This document shows positions 12,835-23,289 of a stretch of DNA of 64,000 nt, in pieces. How positions within the stretch are numbered: the first letter of the stretch is position 1; the number at the start of each line of letters is the position of its first letter. The DNA is from Mangifera indica. Taxonomy: Eukaryota; Streptophyta; Magnoliopsida; Sapindales; Anacardiaceae. The notes under the pieces were generated by a model. It saw only the letters and a list, made by a program, of their open reading frames with translations, was not told the DNA's origin and did not search any database. The translations under genes were made by a program, and so were the position numbers. The stretch covers positions 9,023,228 to 9,087,227 of the forward strand of contig NC_058145.1 of NCBI RefSeq assembly GCF_011075055.1. Reading direction: 5' to 3'.

Positions 12835-13920
12835 AAATGTCAAAGTTGTCTTTTTGAATGAAAGCTTTAGTAAGGGAGTCTATATGGTGCAATAAGTTTT
12901 TATCAAAAGTATAAGGGATGAAGCTTTTGGTATGTGGTCTTAAAAAGTCTATCTATGACTGAAATAGACTTCTTGATAGTGTCGTCTTAATTTCAATAAA
13001 ATCTACTTCTCATGACAATAAATTGGACCAATATAAAAATATGAAGATTAGTGGGCGCGAATTTGTCTTTATGGTATGGTTCAATATATTAGTAATAGTG
13101 ATATTAACATCAAGTTGGTTTTTTCAAGACCTATGATGTGAAGGATTTTAAAGACACATCATTTGCTCTTGGTATTACGATTCACTATGAAAGGACTTGT
13201 GGAGTTAGTGGCTTATCTCAAATGCATACTTGAAGTGTGTGCTTAAAATGCTTAACATGAAGAAATGTAGGGCAAGCAATGTGCCTATTGTGAAATTAGA
13301 TAAACTCGACATCAAACATTAAGTAAATAATGAGGTTGAAAGGGAATCCATGTGAAATGTCCCTTATGATGATGTTAGTTAAAACTTGATGAATGCACGG
13401 ATAATTTATGCATTGAAAGTTATCAATTTATACCTCTCAAATCTAAGTTTTGATTATTGAGTTATGGTTTAAGAGGTAATGAAATGCTTGCAAAAGATTA
13501 AGATTTTGGTGGTTGTAAAGATAAACTAAAGTTTATTTTTGGATATAGTATTATACTTGTTGGATGGGCAATATTTGGAAAAGTATTAAGTAGTCGTTAG
13601 TAATAGCCTCAACCATAGACATCAAAATTATAGTTTGCCATAAAATAACTTCTCTAGCTGTGTGTGCATAAGATCACATAATAGACTATTTGGTGTTGAC
13701 TTTAATTACTATGATAGCAATGCAATAAGGTAAAAGGCCACCAGTAAATTGAGACATATAAAATAAAATATCTTACAGTCATGAACCTTATAAAAAAAAG
13801 AAACATGACGATAAAGTACAAAAATATAAAGTTGATAAAGTTTAAGCCCCTAACCAAAGGAATAAGACTTGTAACTCATAAAGTCATGTTGAAAACATGA
13901 AGATGTTTATGTTCTATTGA
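12835..13920 (+). pseudogene. Copia pol remnant: reverse transcriptase and RNase H
   Basis: Plus-strand frames follow the copia polymerase order but shift frame and contain stops. NVKVVFLNESF near 12838 matches the conserved DVKTAFLNG region. KKSIYD near 12938 and NKLDQY near 13018 match the block before the active site. KISGREFVFMV follows, but the YVDD motif itself is destroyed. FALGITIHYERTCGV and GLSQMHT near 13175-13230 match the connection segment, and RASNVPIVKLDKLDIK follows. Near 13750-13870, IKYLTV and PLTKGIRL match the RNase H end. The protein cannot function. The same lineage phrases occur in the copia element at 54.7-61.2 kb, which helps the reading. Confidence 0.75.
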
Positions 13921-14502
13921 TATCTAGGGTTAATGAGAGTTTTTATTATTATTATGTTGTTGATATATTTATTTATTGATCATAATCATATTGACATACT
14001 TGTTTGTTTATGGATGCACACACATATATATATGGTTAGGGTACAATATATATCTCGAGATAAATTTTCTTTTGAGTATGACAGTTGTATGTGTATGTTT
14101 CACGAATCTTGAGCAAGGTTGAAAGGCGTCGTTGGAAGCAAAAAGATTTCTCTTGTTCTTTTGAAATATAAGGTTAAAAAGAAATCATAAAGATGAATGA
14201 CAAAGACATAATATATGTTATAATCACTTTATTGGGAGTTATTTTTGCTACACTCTCAGATTTAATTCGTGTTAATTTGATTATTAGTAATTATGATAAA
14301 GGACAGTCTTATATTGATAAAAGACATAAATAATATCTTGATTCGTTATTGATAGTCATATTAATTGAATTGTTTATTAAAATATAATTTATCTTTAGAC
14401 TATTTTGTTTTCTAAAATAGTAGCTACTTAAAATTAAAAATATTGATTATCTGGAGTTAAAAATTGTTTTTTTAAATAAAATAAAAATAATTAATGTTGC
14501 CT

Positions 14503-14513
14503 AAATGGGAGAA
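14503..14513 (+). other. Polypurine tract of old copia
   Basis: AAATGGGAGAA directly abuts the 3' LTR, the position and composition of the plus-strand primer in copia elements. Confidence 0.8.
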
Positions 14514-15889
14514 TGTTAGAAATTTCCTAATATAGACTAATATTAATTATGGTTTTCATTTAATAAAACCGGATAATTGAATAGTTCAATACTGATTTAC
14601 AGATGAGTTTGAGTGATCAATAAGGATAAGTTTAATACACTTAAAAGTTATGATCTGGGTGGACAACATAAGTGTGGGCTTTGAAGTTTATTAGATTTTA
14701 ATGGGGTCAATCAACATACTATAAATAGGCTAAGTCTTTGTTTTAAAACCTAATGTAGTATAGTTTCCCATTTAAAACTATTATTGAGGGAGGTTTCTAA
14801 AGTAGAATCAAATCACGTCGAGAGGTGATCTTGACAAGTAATTTCAAGGGATTTTCAAAGGTTTTTCATATTCAAATTGTATGACTATCCACGTATTTCT
14901 AAAATCTTAATATTTAATTCAGTATTTTATAAGGGAAAAAGACTATTTCCCACCCAATTTTTAGCCCAATCTCAAAAGTGTACTCACCCTTGATGAAAAA
15001 CTTAAATACCCATCCAAAGTTTAATCTGTTAGAACCCACCCACATATTTTATGTTAAGGTTAAGGGGCAAATATGTTATTTTATCAATAATATTAAATAA
15101 TTAAAGTTTTATCTCATTTCCCCCATTTAATTTGAAAAACTAAGATTTGTCCCATGAATTAAGTTTTAAAAAATTCACTCTTTCTCGCTGAAATGCAGCC
15201 ATTTTCTCCGACAACGATAGAGAAGCTTTCTTTTAAAGGTCGACCTCTAGACGATGATCGTTGTCCAGGAAGGACGACCGTGGTCTAGATCTGGATGACG
15301 AGCATCGTCTAGATCTGGACGACAAGCGTCGTCCTTACTAGACGATGAGGGTTATCCAGAATGGACGACGAGCATCCTCCAGAGAATAGACGAGGTTCCG
15401 TCATCTAGTGAAGGTCGACGAGCATTGTCCAACCTCCAAAGAATGGACAACGCTTCGTCATCCAGTGAAGGTCGACGAGCGTCATCCAAATTTGGAAAAC
15501 GCTTGTCACTCTCCCTCCAGTCATGTCATCGTTGGTGGTCAGAGGGAAAGTGAAAAAAAAGTTAGGGATTTGGGGGGTTGAAAGTCACTTTTCAAAGTTT
15601 AGGTATGAGGGAAAAGTTAATTTTTAAAATCGGAGGGGAAAATGCGATAAAATTATATAAATTGAATATAAACAGTAAAATAACGGTTTTACCCCTATAT
15701 TTAACAAAAAACTTAACGACGGTTTAAAAATAGGTGAGTATTTGGGTTTTCATCAGACGTGAGTATACTTTTGAGATTGGGTTAAAACTTGGGTAGAGAA
15801 TAGTCCTTTTCCCATTTTATAATCTATGCGTATATTCTATGAATTTAGAATTATATATTTTATGTTTATTAATGCAAAATTATCTTACA
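14514..15889 (+). repeat. 3' LTR of old copia, split by a MULE-type MITE
   Basis: The LTR runs 14514-14932 and resumes at 15823, with the MITE and one copy of its 9-bp target duplication between. It aligns along its length with the 5' LTR, which lacks the MITE and so gives the empty site. Confidence 0.85.
14933..15813. mobile_element. Mutator-type MITE, 881 bp, perfect 9-bp target duplication
   Basis: The left end GGGAAAAAGACTATTTCCCA is mirrored by the right end, whose reverse complement starts GGGAAAAGGACTATTCTCTA. Inverted similarity continues for about 255 bp on each side. The flanks ATTTTATAA (14924-14932 and 15814-15822) are identical 9-bp duplications, the Mutator superfamily signature. 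The centre (about 15190-15540) is much more GC-rich and made of repeats of GACGACGAGCGTCGTCC-like words around AGATCTGG palindromes. No transposase is encoded. Confidence 0.88.
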
Positions 15890-15894
15890 GTTCC

Positions 15895-16676
15895 TAAAAG
15901 GAGGAGCTCAAGAAGGTGGAATTTTTAGGTGGTGGGAAATTTCCAGTGGGTTAGAAATTATTTTCTACCATCTTCAATTTCACTTTTTAATAAAAGAATT
16001 TTTATCTTTTTATTGTTTTTGTCTTAAAATATAGGGATATATTGACACCAGCACAAGGAATAGATTATATCTATATATTATTCAAATTGGTATATATACT
16101 TCAACTCTGTTTCTAATAAAATATAACAATAGTTGAAAGGTTTTTCTCTATTTTAATCATTTCATCGCTATCAATCAAATTCCTTGGAAAATTGAAATAT
16201 GCTCAAAAAAATAAAAGAAAGAAATTCTAATCTGTCTATGTCTATATAAATGTATTCGAAGGTATAATCATACAGATAAGGTAACAATACAAGACAAATA
16301 ATAGTTTACATGTGTCTTCTTCAATCTTGACTTAAACCTTTCTTAGCCATTGAAATTGTAAAGATGCATCTTCATCATCATTAACCATCACTGTAGTTGC
16401 CACAGGTCGAACCGCCATCACCATGCCTACATTCATCACTTCTCCAATTTGAATTGCTCTTTGCCCATCAACCCCACAAGGTTTAAGATTCAACTCATCC
16501 ATCTATTTTTGTATTGGAATAGTTAAAAACCACTTACTCTTTCAACTTATTAGTGAGGGCATGTCTCTATGCTACATGTGTTGATTTGCATCGATTGTAT
16601 AAAAGACTTTCTCATCATAGATAAGATCAACTTTAGATAATGGCCATTTTTATTTGTGGAAAAAGAAGGTTGTTAG
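15895..16676. other. No gene recognised
   Basis: AT-rich sequence lies between the copia element and a SINE-like stretch. Nothing longer than chance frames is present. It forms the distal upstream flank of the kinase gene. Confidence 0.5.
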
Positions 16677-16850
16677 CCTTCAACGGGTAGTTTGAGTGGT
16701 TAAGCATATAAAATCTTCCAATAGAATGGCTTGGGTTTAAGACTAAACGACACAATATTAATAGTAGATTTTTAACTTATTTGATATAATTGTTGTTGTT
16801 GTAGTCAATCTTAACTTATTTAGTATAATTGTTATTGTTGTGGCCAGTCA
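16677..16850 (+). mobile_element. SINE-like sequence with duplicated TTG tail
   Basis: TAGTTTGAGTGG (16688-16699) resembles a pol III A box, and GGGTTTAAGAC (16733-16743) a degenerate B box at a suitable distance. The 3' part holds two near copies of a tail, TTAACTTATTTGATATAATT and TTAACTTATTTAGTATAATT, each followed by TTG repeats. Such tails occur in plant tRNA-derived SINEs. No clear flanking target duplication was found. Confidence 0.5.
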
Positions 16851-17263
16851 TGAATATAGCTCAAGAATATTACTAAAACTATAAAAAGTAAAAAGTTTGG
16901 AAAGGTGGTTACAAGCTTCTTGCAATTGGGTTTGAGTTGTAGTGAATAATAGAATATAGAGAGTACTGGTGTGTGAACAAAGAAGAGGCTGCAGCCTAAG
17001 GGAATGATAGTGAAAGGAAGAAAGATTTGAGAGCATTAACATGCGCACTAAATATTATGAAAGTAAACTCCACAAAAGCTACAAATTTTTTTCTGGAATC
17101 AAAAATAAAAAAAATAAAAACAATTTAAACAAATCCTCTGCCTCCTTGTGGACCCATAATCACCATAGCCAAGCATTAGCCCCCACTTCAACATTCACCC
17201 CATTACTTTTTCAACAAGCAACCATTCTCTCTCTCACTTTCTTTCTTTCTCATTACCGTGTTC

Positions 17264-17299
17264 ATGACAGTACATTTCTGTCTTTCTACCAGAAACTAG
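17264..17299 (+). other. Possible upstream ORF of 11 codons in the kinase leader
   Basis: ATG at 17264 opens a frame that ends with TAG at 17297-17299, before the kinase start at 17463. It sits after a CT-rich tract (17226-17251) of the kind often found near plant transcription starts. Whether it is in the mRNA depends on the unmapped start site. Confidence 0.35.
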
Positions 17300-17364
17300 T
17301 TTCTGGAAACAGAGTAGAATTGTGTGTGTTTTGCTTTATAGAAGTGCTTTATTTTGTTTTTAAA

Positions 17365-17388
17365 ATGAGAAAATTTTGGCCTTGGTGA
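17365..17388 (+). other. Possible upstream ORF MRKFWPW
   Basis: ATG AGA AAA TTT TGG CCT TGG TGA reads as seven residues, 75 nt before the kinase ATG. Its stop overlaps a further ATG (17388-17390, TGATG) that opens a four-codon frame ending at 17402. If the leader is transcribed, these frames would reduce or condition translation of the kinase. Confidence 0.4.
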
Positions 17389-17462
17389 TGAGTTTTTATT
17401 GAGGGAATTGATTTTTTGTTGGTTTTTCTTTTTTTTTTTTTTAAGTTTTAAGTTTAAACATA

Positions 17463-19602
17463 ATGGGAAATTGTTGTTGTAGATGGGAGCCTTCTGTATA
17501 TATAGACTCATCTAATGCAAAATCAGGTTTGTTTTCATTTTCTCTAAGTTGATTTATCTAATCAGTTCAAAATTTCATTTTCTTGTACATTTTGAAGTAG
17601 GGTTCTTGTCATTATGCCTTTTACCTGCTGAATTCAGTTTGATTTGATGTAAAATTTAATTCAAGAATGCACTCTGTTTTCCTCTGCTTTTGAGTTAATC
17701 TTTGTCTAATTTTTTTTTCCTTTTTCTTTTGATTTCTTGAATTCTAACTTACCATTTTCTTTGAATTTTTGTTTGATTATCCTTTAATTTCTTTTCTTTT
17801 ATTTTAATTTGAATGTTTGGAATATAATTTTTGATGCCATGTTACTTTGCCGTTTACTTAAAAAAAAAAAAATCTTATGTTGTCTCACATGAATCTTTTC
17901 AAGTATTTACTTTGTAAGCCAGTTAAATCTGCTGTCCTTTTTCACATTGCGGTCAAAATAGAAAAATCAAAGCATATTCCCAATTTTTGCTTAGTTTTTG
18001 CCATTTCAGAATGCTTCCTTTGGTTCTTAAAGCTAAGATTTTCTAACTAAGATGAAGAAGTTGTGGATTTATGCTTCAATTTTAGTATACAAGAAGAATA
18101 CTAATGAATTCGCTATGCTATGTTTTGTTTTTTTAATTCAAAAGATGAGAGTCTGAAACCAAAGAAGAATGACAGTAAGTTACCGTCAAACCCCAAAGAA
18201 GTAGAAGACTTGCGCCGCGATTCTGCTGCAAATCCATTGATTGCTTTCACATATAATGAGCTCAGAATAATCACTGGAAACTTCAGGCAAGATCGCGTTC
18301 TGGGTGAAGGAGGCTTTGGAAGCGTTTATAAAGGGTTCATTTCCGAGGACATGAGGGAAGGGCTTCAGTCCATTCCGGTCGCTGTTAAGGTTCATGATAG
18401 TGATAACAGTTTTCAAGGCCATAGAGAATGGCTGGTAATTAATCTTCAAGTCCTTTGTTACCATTAAATGAAATGAAGAATAGTTTCTTTTGATTTTAAG
18501 AGGTATGATGTGTTGCATTTTTCCAGGCAGAAGTCATATTTTTGGGGCAGCTTTCTCATCCAAATTTGGTTAAATTGATCGGTTATTGTTGCGAAGATGA
18601 ACAGCGTGTACTAATATACGAGTACATGGCTCGTGGTAGTGTTGAGGACAACCTATTTTCCAGTAAGTATATTACTTTGATTTCTCTATTTCCATATAGA
18701 GATGAAAGCTTAAATGAACAGTGGAACATGCTGATCCTTGCTGGTACATCATTTCATTTGTGCAGAAGTATTGCTCCCTCTTCCATGGTCTATCAGAATG
18801 AAGATTGCATTTGGATCTGCAAAAGGGCTTGCCTTTCTCCATGAAGCAGCAAAACCTGTAATCTATCGCGACTTCAAGACATCAAATATCCTGTTAGACG
18901 CAGTTAATACATTTGAAACCTTCAGTTGTCTCTTAGAAATGAGATCACATGCTTAAGCATTCCTTCTTTATAGTCAAAGTTCATCTTGTGTTACATGCAA
19001 TGCAGGATTATAATGCAAAGCTTTCTGATTTTGGCCTTGCAAAGGATGGACCGGAGGGAGACAAGTCTCATGTCTCGACTCGCATAATGGGAACATACGG
19101 ATATGCAGCACCTGAGTATATAATGACAGGTTACATTCTTGACATGTCACATCTCTAGTTGCTAGCTCTTGAAATGTGATACATATTCTTGTGTGCAGGT
19201 CATTTGACTCCAAGAAGTGATGTGTATAGCTTTGGAGTAGTTCTTCTCGAGCTTCTTACGGGAAGAAAATCTCTAGACAAGTTGAGGCCAGCGAGAGAGC
19301 AAAACCTAGCGGATTGGGCACTTCCTTTGCTGAAAGAAAAGAAAAAATTGCTCAGCATTGTAGATCCAAGATTAGAAGGAGATTATCCAATCAAAGGAGT
19401 TCACAAGGCAGCCATGCTAGCTTATCATTGCTTGAACCACAATCCAAAAGCAAGGCCTCTAATGAGAGATATTGTAGATTCCTTGGAGCCTTTGCAACTT
19501 CTTGAGGAAGTTCCCACTCAAAATAGAAGTATTGTAACAGTGATTAGCGAGGAACCAAATTCTGAGCTTAAAAGAAAAGAAGATCATTGTTTCACAGTGT
19601 AA
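17463..19602 (+). CDS. PBL16: Receptor-like cytoplasmic kinase VII, PBL16-like
   Basis: Six exons with canonical GT-AG introns join to 384 codons: 17463-17526, 18145-18434, 18527-18662, 18766-18902, 19006-19129 and 19199-19602. The protein starts [13 protein letters not shown]; Gly2 and Cys4-6 are a myristoylation and palmitoylation signal, so it should sit on the plasma membrane. The kinase domain is complete: glycine loop [11 protein letters not shown] (75-85), VAVK with Lys103, alpha-C Glu120, YRD with Asp199 (tyrosine for histidine is usual in this class), DFG at 217-219, activation segment [10 protein letters not shown] (237-246) and [24 protein letters not shown] kinases relay signals from surface receptors in immunity and growth by phosphorylating partners on Ser/Thr. 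The N-terminus and the [10 protein letters not shown] and NFRQDRVLG stretches recall Arabidopsis PBL16; orthology is inferred. It appears fully functional. Confidence 0.93.
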
Positions 19603-20227
19603 TTAATTGTTAATTAGCATTTAACATATGGGTGGTCCATGTCTTTTATATTTGGTTTTTATGTGTGTATGTGTGTATGCGTATATGCATTTGCTTCTTC
19701 TTTAGAGATCAGATGGAGAATATTTGTACCAAATTGATTATTATTGTTATAATATAGTAAATATAGAAATATCAATGTAGTTTTATGTATTTACTATTTA
19801 GAAAGTTGGGGTAATATTATTTGTACAAAAAAATTGTATAAATTTATTCGTACAATCTGATATGTTATCCTTTAATTAAAAAATTTTAAAGTGAGAGAAA
19901 AAATAAACCATTATATTATTTAATCACAAACTATTATTTTAATTTAAATAATTTTATAAGATTTATTTGTATATATAATTTTATTCACAAAATATTAGCA
20001 TTTTTAGCCCTAGAAAATTTAAAGATATCAGAAACAGAAATCTATGAAGGACTGCATCAACTGAAGATTTAAAAAAAAAATGTTACTATTTCAGCTACGT
20101 CGCCCTTTTTAATAGAAAAGGTTTCGGCTGCTTGCACTAATTTTGGAGAAAGGATGTCTACTTTTAACTTATGCATGTCCGAGAGGAGTATAGAATTCAA
20201 CAAATTAGTGGGAATTAAGTATAAAAT
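19603..20227 (+). other. 3' flank of the kinase gene
   Basis: AT-rich sequence follows the TAA stop. It includes a short TGTG/TATG-rich stretch (19658-19690) and TTTGTACC near 19723, which could help 3'-end formation. No clear poly(A) signal can be fixed by eye. Nothing else is recognised up to the MITE. Confidence 0.4.
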
Positions 20228-20236
20228 ATATAAAAG

Positions 20237-21050
20237 GCCAAACGACTATTTCGCACCCAAGGTTTGGTGCAGACTCACTTTTTCATATGCTAATTTTCAA
20301 AAATCTAAATACTCGTCTTTCTATTAAATTTCATTGTTACTATCTAAGGTGAAATCATCGTTTAATAAAAATGTTCTAAAAACTATAAATTTATCATATT
20401 TTACCCCACCTTCCCCCACCAAAGGATTAAAAAATCAACATTTTCTCTTAGGATTTTTGTAGCAATTGTTAGTGATTAGAGATGATGACGATGACGACAT
20501 TCTCTCTCTCTCTTGACTTCTCTCTTAACCATCATTCATTTTCGACCATCATCGATTGTCATTGACCAATGCACGAAGAGACCCAGATCTGGGTCTCTTT
20601 GTCAAGCGACGAAGAGATGTTGATCTCTTCGTCGTGTCATCGTGCGACAAATGTCTTTTCGTGCGTCGACCGATGATGGCTAATGACAGTAAAAAATGGA
20701 TGGTGGTTGAGAAGTCGAGACGGAGGGAGAATGTCGCTGTCGCCATAGTCTCTAGTCGTCGACGGCTACTGCAAAAACCCTAGGGGAAATTTTGATTTTT
20801 TAAACTTGGGTGGGGAAAAATAGGGTTAAATTGTTAGTTTTTAATCCTGGTGAGGTAAAAGTTAGTTTTTAAACCTAGTGGGGTAAAATGTGATGCATTT
20901 ATAGTTTTTTTAAATATTTTTATTAAATAATAATTTTACCTTTAACAGTAACAGTGAAATTTAACAGAAATGTGAGTATTTAAATTTTCTAAAATTACAG
21001 TGTGGGAAATGAGTTTGCACCAAACCTTGGGTGGGAATAGTGATTTGGCC
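20237..21050. mobile_element. Mutator-type MITE, 814 bp, perfect 9-bp target duplication
   Basis: The left end GGCCAAACGACTATTTCGCA is mirrored by the right end, whose reverse complement starts GGCCAAATCACTATTCCCA. Inverted similarity runs for about 190 bp per arm, including CCCAAGGTTTGGTGCA. The flanks TATATAAAA (20228-20236 and 21051-21059) are identical. The GC-rich centre contains a perfect 22-bp palindrome (20577-20598, centred on AGATCT) and a hairpin GAAGAGAT-GTTG-ATCTCTTC. The ORFs of 65 and 75 aa in the centre are opposite-strand readings of this palindromic DNA, not genes. Confidence 0.88.
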
Positions 21051-21059
21051 TATATAAAA

Positions 21060-22544
21060 TTAAATAAAGTTTTTGTGGAGTGGTAGCTTGTGTCACTTTG
21101 ATATGGAAACCATTGGAGGAATTAAACAAATATGTCAATCAAAGCATCTCTAGAATTAAGCTCAAGCAGTTAGTGAAATTGGTACAACATTATAATTTTT
21201 AGACTTGAATTTGTATCGCGTTTATAAAATTTTTATTTATTACACAATTAAATATCTAATAAACTCCAATTTTGACAAAAATTTAAAAGATTCCCTAAAA
21301 TGCATAAATGACACCAAAGCCACAAAATTGGCTAAGAAGAACTGCAAATACATAGAACCGAAATGTTAGGCAAGGGAGCACCTTTACATTGGATAAGACA
21401 AGGGAAAAATAAGAGATAAGCAAAAATGAGAGGGAATGGAAGAGAAATCAACCATTGGTTTAACAGTGCAAATCAATCGGGCTTATGAATTCTTTAAAAC
21501 TAGAAATTCCATTTGAGAACGAGGATTGTCAATACCCCGTATGTTCTAGTAGATTGCTTTCATCGCGGGCACTATGAAGATTGTATTGGAGGAAGAGGAG
21601 ATTGGAAGAGAAAATTTTTTGTCTGTTTGAGTTTGTGTTTTTGCTTGATTGGGAGATGAGATTGGACCGGAGAAAAGATGTTGTTGAGATTCTGTTCTTG
21701 TTACCTAACAAGAAGGCGACCCTAAGAGGAGCAAAGGCAAGATCGAAGTTTGTGAGGAAGACGAAGGTGATTTTGGTCTGGGGGTTACAAGTGGGAGATT
21801 TTGGCGGAGATGTAGGGGCGTGCAGGGGTTTGTTGTTAGGTGGCGTTAACATTGGTGTTGTGTAAGAGGGAGAGATCATCCAACAGGCTTTTCATGGAGT
21901 GGGATATGAATATGCAACTTAAACAAATAAGATGGCCATAAAAATGACGATTCAATTCAAATGAGATTTCTGTTATAAAAAAAATAGAAGAAAAAATCTT
22001 AAACAAACCAATTTATAAAAGTTTTACTCGTATCCTGGAACTGAATGCCATGCACTCTCAAGGTACATATATCCTCAAAATTTTCTAGAAAAACATAATA
22101 TAAGTTTATAATCTTAGAACCATCCTACCACTGCCTTATCTTTTGAGAGGCATCCTGCTAAACCCAACTAGTCAATCAAGAAAAAAAAACAAAAATAAAG
22201 AACATTTGCTCTCAACACATTCTTCTCCCCCTGAGTTACTGCTGCCCTACTCCCTTTCTTTGACAGCAGGTTTGTTGAAGGATCACTTGTTTCTGTTTGA
22301 TCTTTAGATAGGTGTTGAGTTAATTGAGTGCTTCTTTGAGGAGTACCTCTTTGCAGACAACTTAGGTGTGATTCTAGCTACAAGTTGTGCGAGAACAATT
22401 AGAATAGGCTCTGTATTTGAGGAAGAAGAAGAATAAAAATGGGAAATTGTGCAGACTCATCTTCCTACATATGTTCTATGGGTTAGATGTCTTTTGGTGG
22501 TTCTTCACTCTTTTCTTTTTCTGTTGGAGAATTTTCTAGACTAT
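21060..22544. other. No gene confirmed
   Basis: Two overlapping frames occupy 21529-21879 on opposite strands (116 aa minus, 94 aa plus). The stretch is less AT-rich than its flanks, but neither frame shows a domain. A SINE-like phrase at about 21154-21230 lacks a good B box. Nothing else is recognised. Confidence 0.4.
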
Positions 22545-23180
22545 CTTATCTGTATTAATGCTAGCGCTAGAAGAGTAAAGAAGAAAATTAGCAACAAAAA
22601 GCAAAACAAGGCTACTATGTAAAACGCAAAACCTGAGAAGAAAACCAGAAAATTTTATGAAAAAAAGATGGTAATCAGGTTTGCAAAATGATAACAAAGG
22701 GGTAGTTTATACACTAACCAGGACGCATTTGATTATTGACACTTATAATATCATATTATGATCCACTTGTCCTATTTGTAACATAATCTAAAAAAGTGCA
22801 AAACAAGCTTGGTGTAAATCATAACTAATTAGACTTCAAAAGTTAGCAAAACTAGTAAAGTATTATGATTTCCATGGTAAAGGTCTAGGTTCGAATCTTT
22901 GCCATCCTTATGAAACCTTAACTTATTTGGTGAAGTGATTGTAGATTCGATTATTATGTTTCAGATTTATTTCTCCAATAAATACAGTGGAGTCCTCGGT
23001 TATTAAAAACAAAAAAAATCATAACTAATTGTTGCCATGCATATAAGAGACAATATATCAGAAAAATGAACACAAAATTTCTTTTATATGAAACAACATT
23101 TATTAGCATAAACCATAAAGTTTGTGATTCACAATTGTTCATAGTTTGCCAAACATTTCTATATCTCCCTTTATGGCAAG
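22545..23180 (-). repeat. Left LTR-like segment, interrupted by a SINE
   Basis: This stretch aligns with 28985-29374: both share AAGAAAATTAGC near the left, GAAAACCAGAAAA, TATTTGATTGTT-like words, and TTAGCATAAACCATAAAGT near the right. The match is diverged. It fails left of 22545, so the LTR is truncated or replaced there. Confidence 0.5.
22831..23016 (+). mobile_element. tRNA-derived SINE with 15-bp target duplication
   Basis: The body holds an A-box-like TTAGCAAAACTAG (22842-22854) and a perfect B box GGTTCGAATC (22888-22897), and ends in an A-rich tail. It is flanked by the perfect 15-bp repeat AAATCATAACTAATT (22816-22830 and 23017-23031). The related LTR at 29 kb lacks it. TTAACTTATTTGGTGAAGTG in the 3' part resembles the tail of the SINE-like sequence at 16.7-16.85 kb, so the two may be one family. 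Confidence 0.82.
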
Positions 23181-23289
23181 CCAATGATTAAAGCCTGTAA
23201 GTAACAGCAACATGTAACCAAGAAACAGTATAAATATTAACAAACAAACTTAAGTCTAAAGATATGAAGTCATCCAGATTCAAACAAAC

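Larger units (their letters stand above)
6572..15889 (+). mobile_element. Old Ty1/copia retrotransposon with nested insertions
   Basis: Paired LTRs bound this element: 6572-8411 and 14514-15889. With nested insertions removed they are about 492 and 486 bp, both starting TGTTAGAAATT and ending TTACA. A primer-binding site TGGTATTAGAG follows the first LTR, and a polypurine tract AAATGGGAGAA precedes the second. Flanks GTTTC (6567-6571) and GTTCC (15890-15894) are the target duplication with one change. Degenerate RT and RNase H coding near 12.84-13.92 kb gives the plus orientation and the copia assignment. LTR divergence and the destroyed coding mark it as the oldest copia insertion in the window with both LTRs still clear. 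Confidence 0.85.

Noticed and set aside
16848..17048. 66-aa minus frame
   Set aside because: No domain, and it overlaps the SINE tail and kinase promoter region.
17041..17388. 115-aa plus-strand frame before the kinase
   Set aside because: It lies in the probable promoter and leader, is low in complexity, has no domain, and overlaps the CT-rich tract expected near the transcription start.
18186..18518. 110-aa minus-strand frame
   Set aside because: It is the complement of kinase exon 2 and the following intron.
20549..20783. Opposed 65- and 75-aa frames
   Set aside because: They fall in the palindromic GC-rich core of the MITE at 20237-21050.
21529..21879. 116-aa minus and 94-aa plus frames on the same DNA
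   Set aside because: Both are open only because the stretch is less AT-rich. Neither has a domain, a homologue I recognise, or splice support.
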